A stretch of 10,046 nt of DNA, from assembly GCA_035591015.1 (NCBI GenBank), contig JAXIUW010212731.1, positions 1 through 10,046 of the forward strand, in the 5' to 3' direction. Position numbers and translations under genes: made by a program. The stretch comes from Cephalothrix simula (Eukaryota; Nemertea; Palaeonemertea; Archinemertea; Cephalotrichidae). The notes below the pieces were generated by a model. The model had not been told where the DNA came from. It saw only the letters and a program-made list of their open reading frames with translations, and ran no database searches. Position 1 is the first letter of the stretch. Each line of letters begins with the position of its first letter. Below, piece by piece: positions 7,794 through 10,046 of the stretch.

Positions 7794-7831
7794 GGGATCT
7801 TGTCATCATGTCAGTTAACATGATTAGATCC
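7794..7831. repeat. Hairpin with ATCATGT/ACATGAT stem
   Basis: GGATCT and ATCATGT on the left pair with ACATGAT and AGATCC on the right around a CAGTTA loop, leaving a small internal bulge (TGTC opposite T). No T-run or gene is associated, so a terminator role is not supported. Confidence 0.5.
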
Positions 7832-8043
7832 TTATGATCGAAGTTCAAGGAAGGTGTGATTTCTTAATCTCCAAAAAAGGGGCAGAAAATTAAACGCCGT
7901 GTAGGGTTGTCAGAAAATTGTTTTAGCAATTTATTTTTTAAGATGACAGTTTTAACATATTCAGAAGAATTTGAATCAGATTCTGAGAATTTTCAAGGCT
8001 TAAAATTCCAATAGGCGATTTTGTATGTGGTACCTGAAAGAAG

Positions 8044-8063
8044 GCGGGCACTCGAGAGCCCGC
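8044..8063. repeat. Compact GC-rich hairpin
   Basis: GCGGGC (8044-8049) and GCCCGC (8058-8063) pair exactly. The bases between contain CTCGAG, itself a palindrome, so the structure is nearly a 20-bp palindrome with one A:A mismatch. It stands out from the AT-rich background. Its context gives no function. Confidence 0.6.
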
Positions 8064-8806
8064 ATTGAAATCTTAGCTTTGGAAGTTAATACTTATTCGC
8101 TAATCACATTTCGGTCTATATGCTAACTGTATATGCATATTAACTATTAATGAAGTTTCAAAACAATTTTCTGACCTAGGTCTAATATATTTGCGCCGCC
8201 ACCTGGAGCATTTTAGGCCCAAAAGTTGCCAAATAATTTTTGGTAAAATTGACCCATATATTATTATGGCGTTGGGGGCCCCGATACCATTTTGGTGGTC
8301 AAGCCATGTTTGCAAAAATGTAATGTGCTGAAAACGCCGAGAACCCATTAAGGGCTCGCAAAATCAAAACAAAATCTTTTTCAACATTTTTTAGGCCCTA
8401 CGACTCTCCTCTTTCCTTGTGAGGATAATTTGTAAATTTTAGCCCCAAATTATAAAATCCTAACAAATATATATTTTGGCGCAATATATATTTTTTTCGA
8501 AAAGTCTCCGTGCCCCTTTAAACACGTACCATGCCACATACCGCATTGTTCCACTGTCTCCCCTTCTCAGAAAACAGCTGGGCCCGGTGGGTGCTTTTTT
8601 TACTCATTTAGAGCGACCTGCTTGCAAATTTATCTATCTTTTATGTACATCAGGCATTTGCTTCCCGGTGATATCTATCTTTGAAAATCCTAATTCAATT
8701 TCATAAAATAACGTTCCCATTTTACGGTACCGGAGTTATTACCTAAAATGGATTCTGTTGGTGTCATTTTTATGATTTTGCCAAGAGAATTGATATTAAT
8801 GTTATA
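8064..8806. other. AT-rich stretch, no supported gene
   Basis: AATATATATTTT is repeated directly at 8466 and 8483, separated by GGCGC. An 8-bp GC palindrome, GGGGCCCC, lies at about 8276-8283. TTTTAGGCCC occurs near 8211 and 8390. No reading frame has recognisable features. Confidence 0.5.
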
Positions 8807-8911
8807 TTAAGAGTACCCCCTTTTTATCCTTGTTTACACTCGACTCAATGCCAATCCTCTCGGACGGATGTAAATCCGAAATAAATACCATTTATTTTTG
8901 TGATTTGGGAA
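8807..8911 (+). repeat. Left terminal inverted repeat
   Basis: It runs from TTAAGAGTACC to TGTGATTTGGGA. It matches the complement of 9526-9633, with a 2-base gap after CCGAAAT. Similarity stops abruptly just inside GGGA. Confidence 0.8.
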
Positions 8912-9438
8912 AACTTCCCAGAAGTAAAACAGCACTGATCCAATTTATTCAATCCTATGGGAAGATTTTGTTGATGAACGTCAAAGTTATTTTCCAATGT
9001 CAATACTGGTACATTTCTTTTTGATATCTGCATAAAAATTGAAATTGCTCTTTGATTACTTGGCGATCATTTCTCTTATATCGTTGAGAACATCTTTCAT
9101 TTGTGGTCCCTTTTGGTTTGTAGTACCTGAGGGGCAAATCGAATGCACCTTATTTTTTATTGGTAGTTATTTTCTAGATATGATGGATATTGCAAATTAT
9201 ATCAAAATTGCGAATTGGCACACTGGGAAATTATGGATTGTGTCGATATTCGAAAGCAGATCTATCGAATCTTTGGACGTATAACTGACTTTTCCTTTGG
9301 AAGTAATCAGGTGGGAATTCTATTACTTAAGCTTTAATTTGAAAAATTAGCAATTAAGGATTTGAATAATTTAACGTCTCCGCTAACGTTCGTTGAAGTC
9401 AACGATAGAAATTCCCAAGTCAGGTGCTTTTTTGTCAA

Positions 9439-9459
9439 TGACGTCAGTGATCGACCAAT
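9439..9459. promoter_or_regulatory. Full CRE (TGACGTCA) with adjacent CCAAT box
   Basis: TGACGTCA at 9439-9446 is a perfect CREB/ATF palindrome. CCAAT follows at about 9455, within ACCAATCAG. Both lie inside the 8807-9633 element. Paired CRE and CCAAT motifs occur in animal promoters, but no downstream gene or TATA box supports use here. Confidence 0.25.
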
Positions 9460-9481
9460 CAGGGTACTGATCTATAATTAT

Positions 9482-9659
9482 GTTGGGAAATACCCCACAA
9501 AATTATCAAGAAACTCCTGCGATTTTCTCCCAAATCACAAAAATAAGTGGTATTTAGATTTCGGATTTACATCCATCCGACTGGATTGGCATTGAGTCGA
9601 GTGTAAACAAGGATAAAAAGGAGGTACTCTTAATTATACATATCTTTTTCTAAACGCAT
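9482..9659 (+). repeat. Direct repeat, copy 1 (element right end plus flank)
   Basis: It begins GTTGGGAAATACCCC, covers the whole right TIR and continues 26 bases past it to TAAACGCAT. Compared with copy 2 it has five substitutions and one single-base gap over about 178 bp. Confidence 0.85.
9526..9633 (-). repeat. Right terminal inverted repeat
   Basis: This is the mirror of 8807-8911. A second direct copy of this arm lies at about 9913-10020, so three copies of the same TIR occur within 1.25 kb. Confidence 0.8.
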
Positions 9660-9867
9660 TTATTTGAACAAAGTAGGATGATAATGTGTCCTATAATGTT
9701 ATCTAAAAACTATCCTCTCGATATTTGTAAACCTCCCTACCTATACCAGCCAATCAGACAGCAAGTTTACTGCAAAAGTAAAAATTTGATATAGAAAATC
9801 CTTACCGTATTAATATAAAGTCCAAAATCAAATGTGTAGTACTAAATACTGCAAAAGTAAAAATTTC
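9634..9867. other. Spacer between the two right-end copies
   Basis: AT-rich, with no gene. Its first 26 bases belong to the direct repeat, and it contains both copies of the 20-bp repeat. If the duplication is tandem, this spacer should recur after the window end. Confidence 0.5.
9768..9866. repeat. 20-bp direct repeat TACTGCAAAAG..., 79-bp spacing
   Basis: TACTGCAAAAGTAAAAATTT occurs at 9768-9787 and exactly again at 9847-9866. The second copy stops one base before direct-repeat copy 2 begins, so it marks the junction of the duplicated block. Confidence 0.75.
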
Positions 9868-10046
9868 GTTGGGAAATACCCCACAAAAATTATCAAGCAA
9901 CTCCTGCAATTCTCTCCCAAATCACAAAAATAAGTGGTATTTAGATTTCGGATTTACATCCATCTGACAGGATTGGCATTGAGTCGAGTGTAAACAAGGA
10001 TAAAAAGGAGGTACTCTTAATTATACATATCTTTTTCTAAACGCAT
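9868..10046 (+). repeat. Direct repeat, copy 2, runs to the window end
   Basis: It has the same order as copy 1, including the TIR and the 26 bases beyond it, and is still matching at the last base of the window. Copy 2 lies 386-387 bases downstream of copy 1. Because the flank beyond the TIR is copied too, local duplication after insertion explains it better than a second independent insertion, unless the true element extends past the TTAA. Confidence 0.85.

Larger units (their letters stand above)
8807..9633. mobile_element. 827-bp non-autonomous DNA element with long TIRs and TTAA ends
   Basis: The ends are near-identical inverted repeats of about 105 bp (8807-8911 and 9526-9633), beginning TTAAGAGTACC and sharing TTGTTTACACTCGACTC and GGATGTAAATCCGAAAT. 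By eye they differ at about six bases and one 2-base gap. TTAA stands at both outer edges (8807-8810 and 9630-9633), which would fit a TTAA target duplication as in the piggyBac or Kolobok superfamilies. GAG after the TTAA fits the purine start described for Kolobok better than the usual CCC of piggyBac. TTAA could instead be part of the TIR. The interior has no frame longer than 81 codons and no DDE-type motif, so the copy would depend on a transposase elsewhere. Confidence 0.75.

Noticed and set aside
8845-9033. 62-codon minus-strand frame ending FGFTSVREDWH
   Set aside because: Its C-terminus is read from the left TIR. The same peptide (FGFTSIRLDWH) appears from the right TIR at 9362-9595 only because the two are reverse complements, so this is not protein conservation.
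9039-9284. 81-codon hydrophobic frame inside the TTAA-bounded element, considered as a transposase fragment
   Set aside because: There is no DDE-type motif, zinc finger or other transposase feature. The hydrophobic composition follows from T-rich sequence.

Overview
The window looks like AT-rich, non-coding DNA from a eukaryote, most likely a metazoan and possibly a marine invertebrate. That placement is inferred only from base composition and from the density of short non-autonomous elements. No open reading frame exceeds about 83 codons, none matches a protein family I recognise, and there is no operon-like packing, ribosome-binding-site pattern, tRNA, rRNA or CRISPR array. I annotate no protein-coding gene. 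What the window does hold is repeat and transposon structure, mostly inverted repeats.

Layout, left to right. Positions 1-680 carry short clustered repeats: a 19-bp tandem pair with more CATCCCT copies after it, and an AACCGGTT-centred inverted repeat. Positions 681-1540 are featureless AT-rich DNA. Positions 1567-1626 hold a hammerhead-ribozyme-like core, followed at once by a 157-bp near-complete palindrome (1643-1799). Next comes a three-copy repeat containing a perfect 10-bp stem (1850-1920). Positions 1921-3470 are mostly featureless, with one hairpin and one 18-bp tandem duplication.

The most striking structure is at 3471-4733. Two related foldback elements, built almost wholly of long internally repetitive inverted repeats studded with TGCATGCA, lie one inside the other. 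The inner copy (3666-4350) is bounded by mirror-image termini (TATGGCRCGCGAAACG) and by a 4-bp direct repeat, TTTG. It sits inside the outer copy (3471-3665 plus 4351-4733).

Positions 4734-8806 are AT-rich with no gene. They include a GC-richer 126-bp inverted repeat (6873-6998) and two compact hairpins (7794-7831 and 8044-8063). Positions 8807-9633 are a second kind of element: about 827 bp, with about 105-bp terminal inverted repeats and TTAA at both ends, but no transposase. Its right end plus at least 26 bp of flank recurs as a direct copy at 9868-10046 (about 97% identical), running off the window.

The window therefore contains no cooperating genes. It reads as an intergenic or intronic region into which non-autonomous elements of at least three kinds have inserted, some recently enough to keep near-identical arms.
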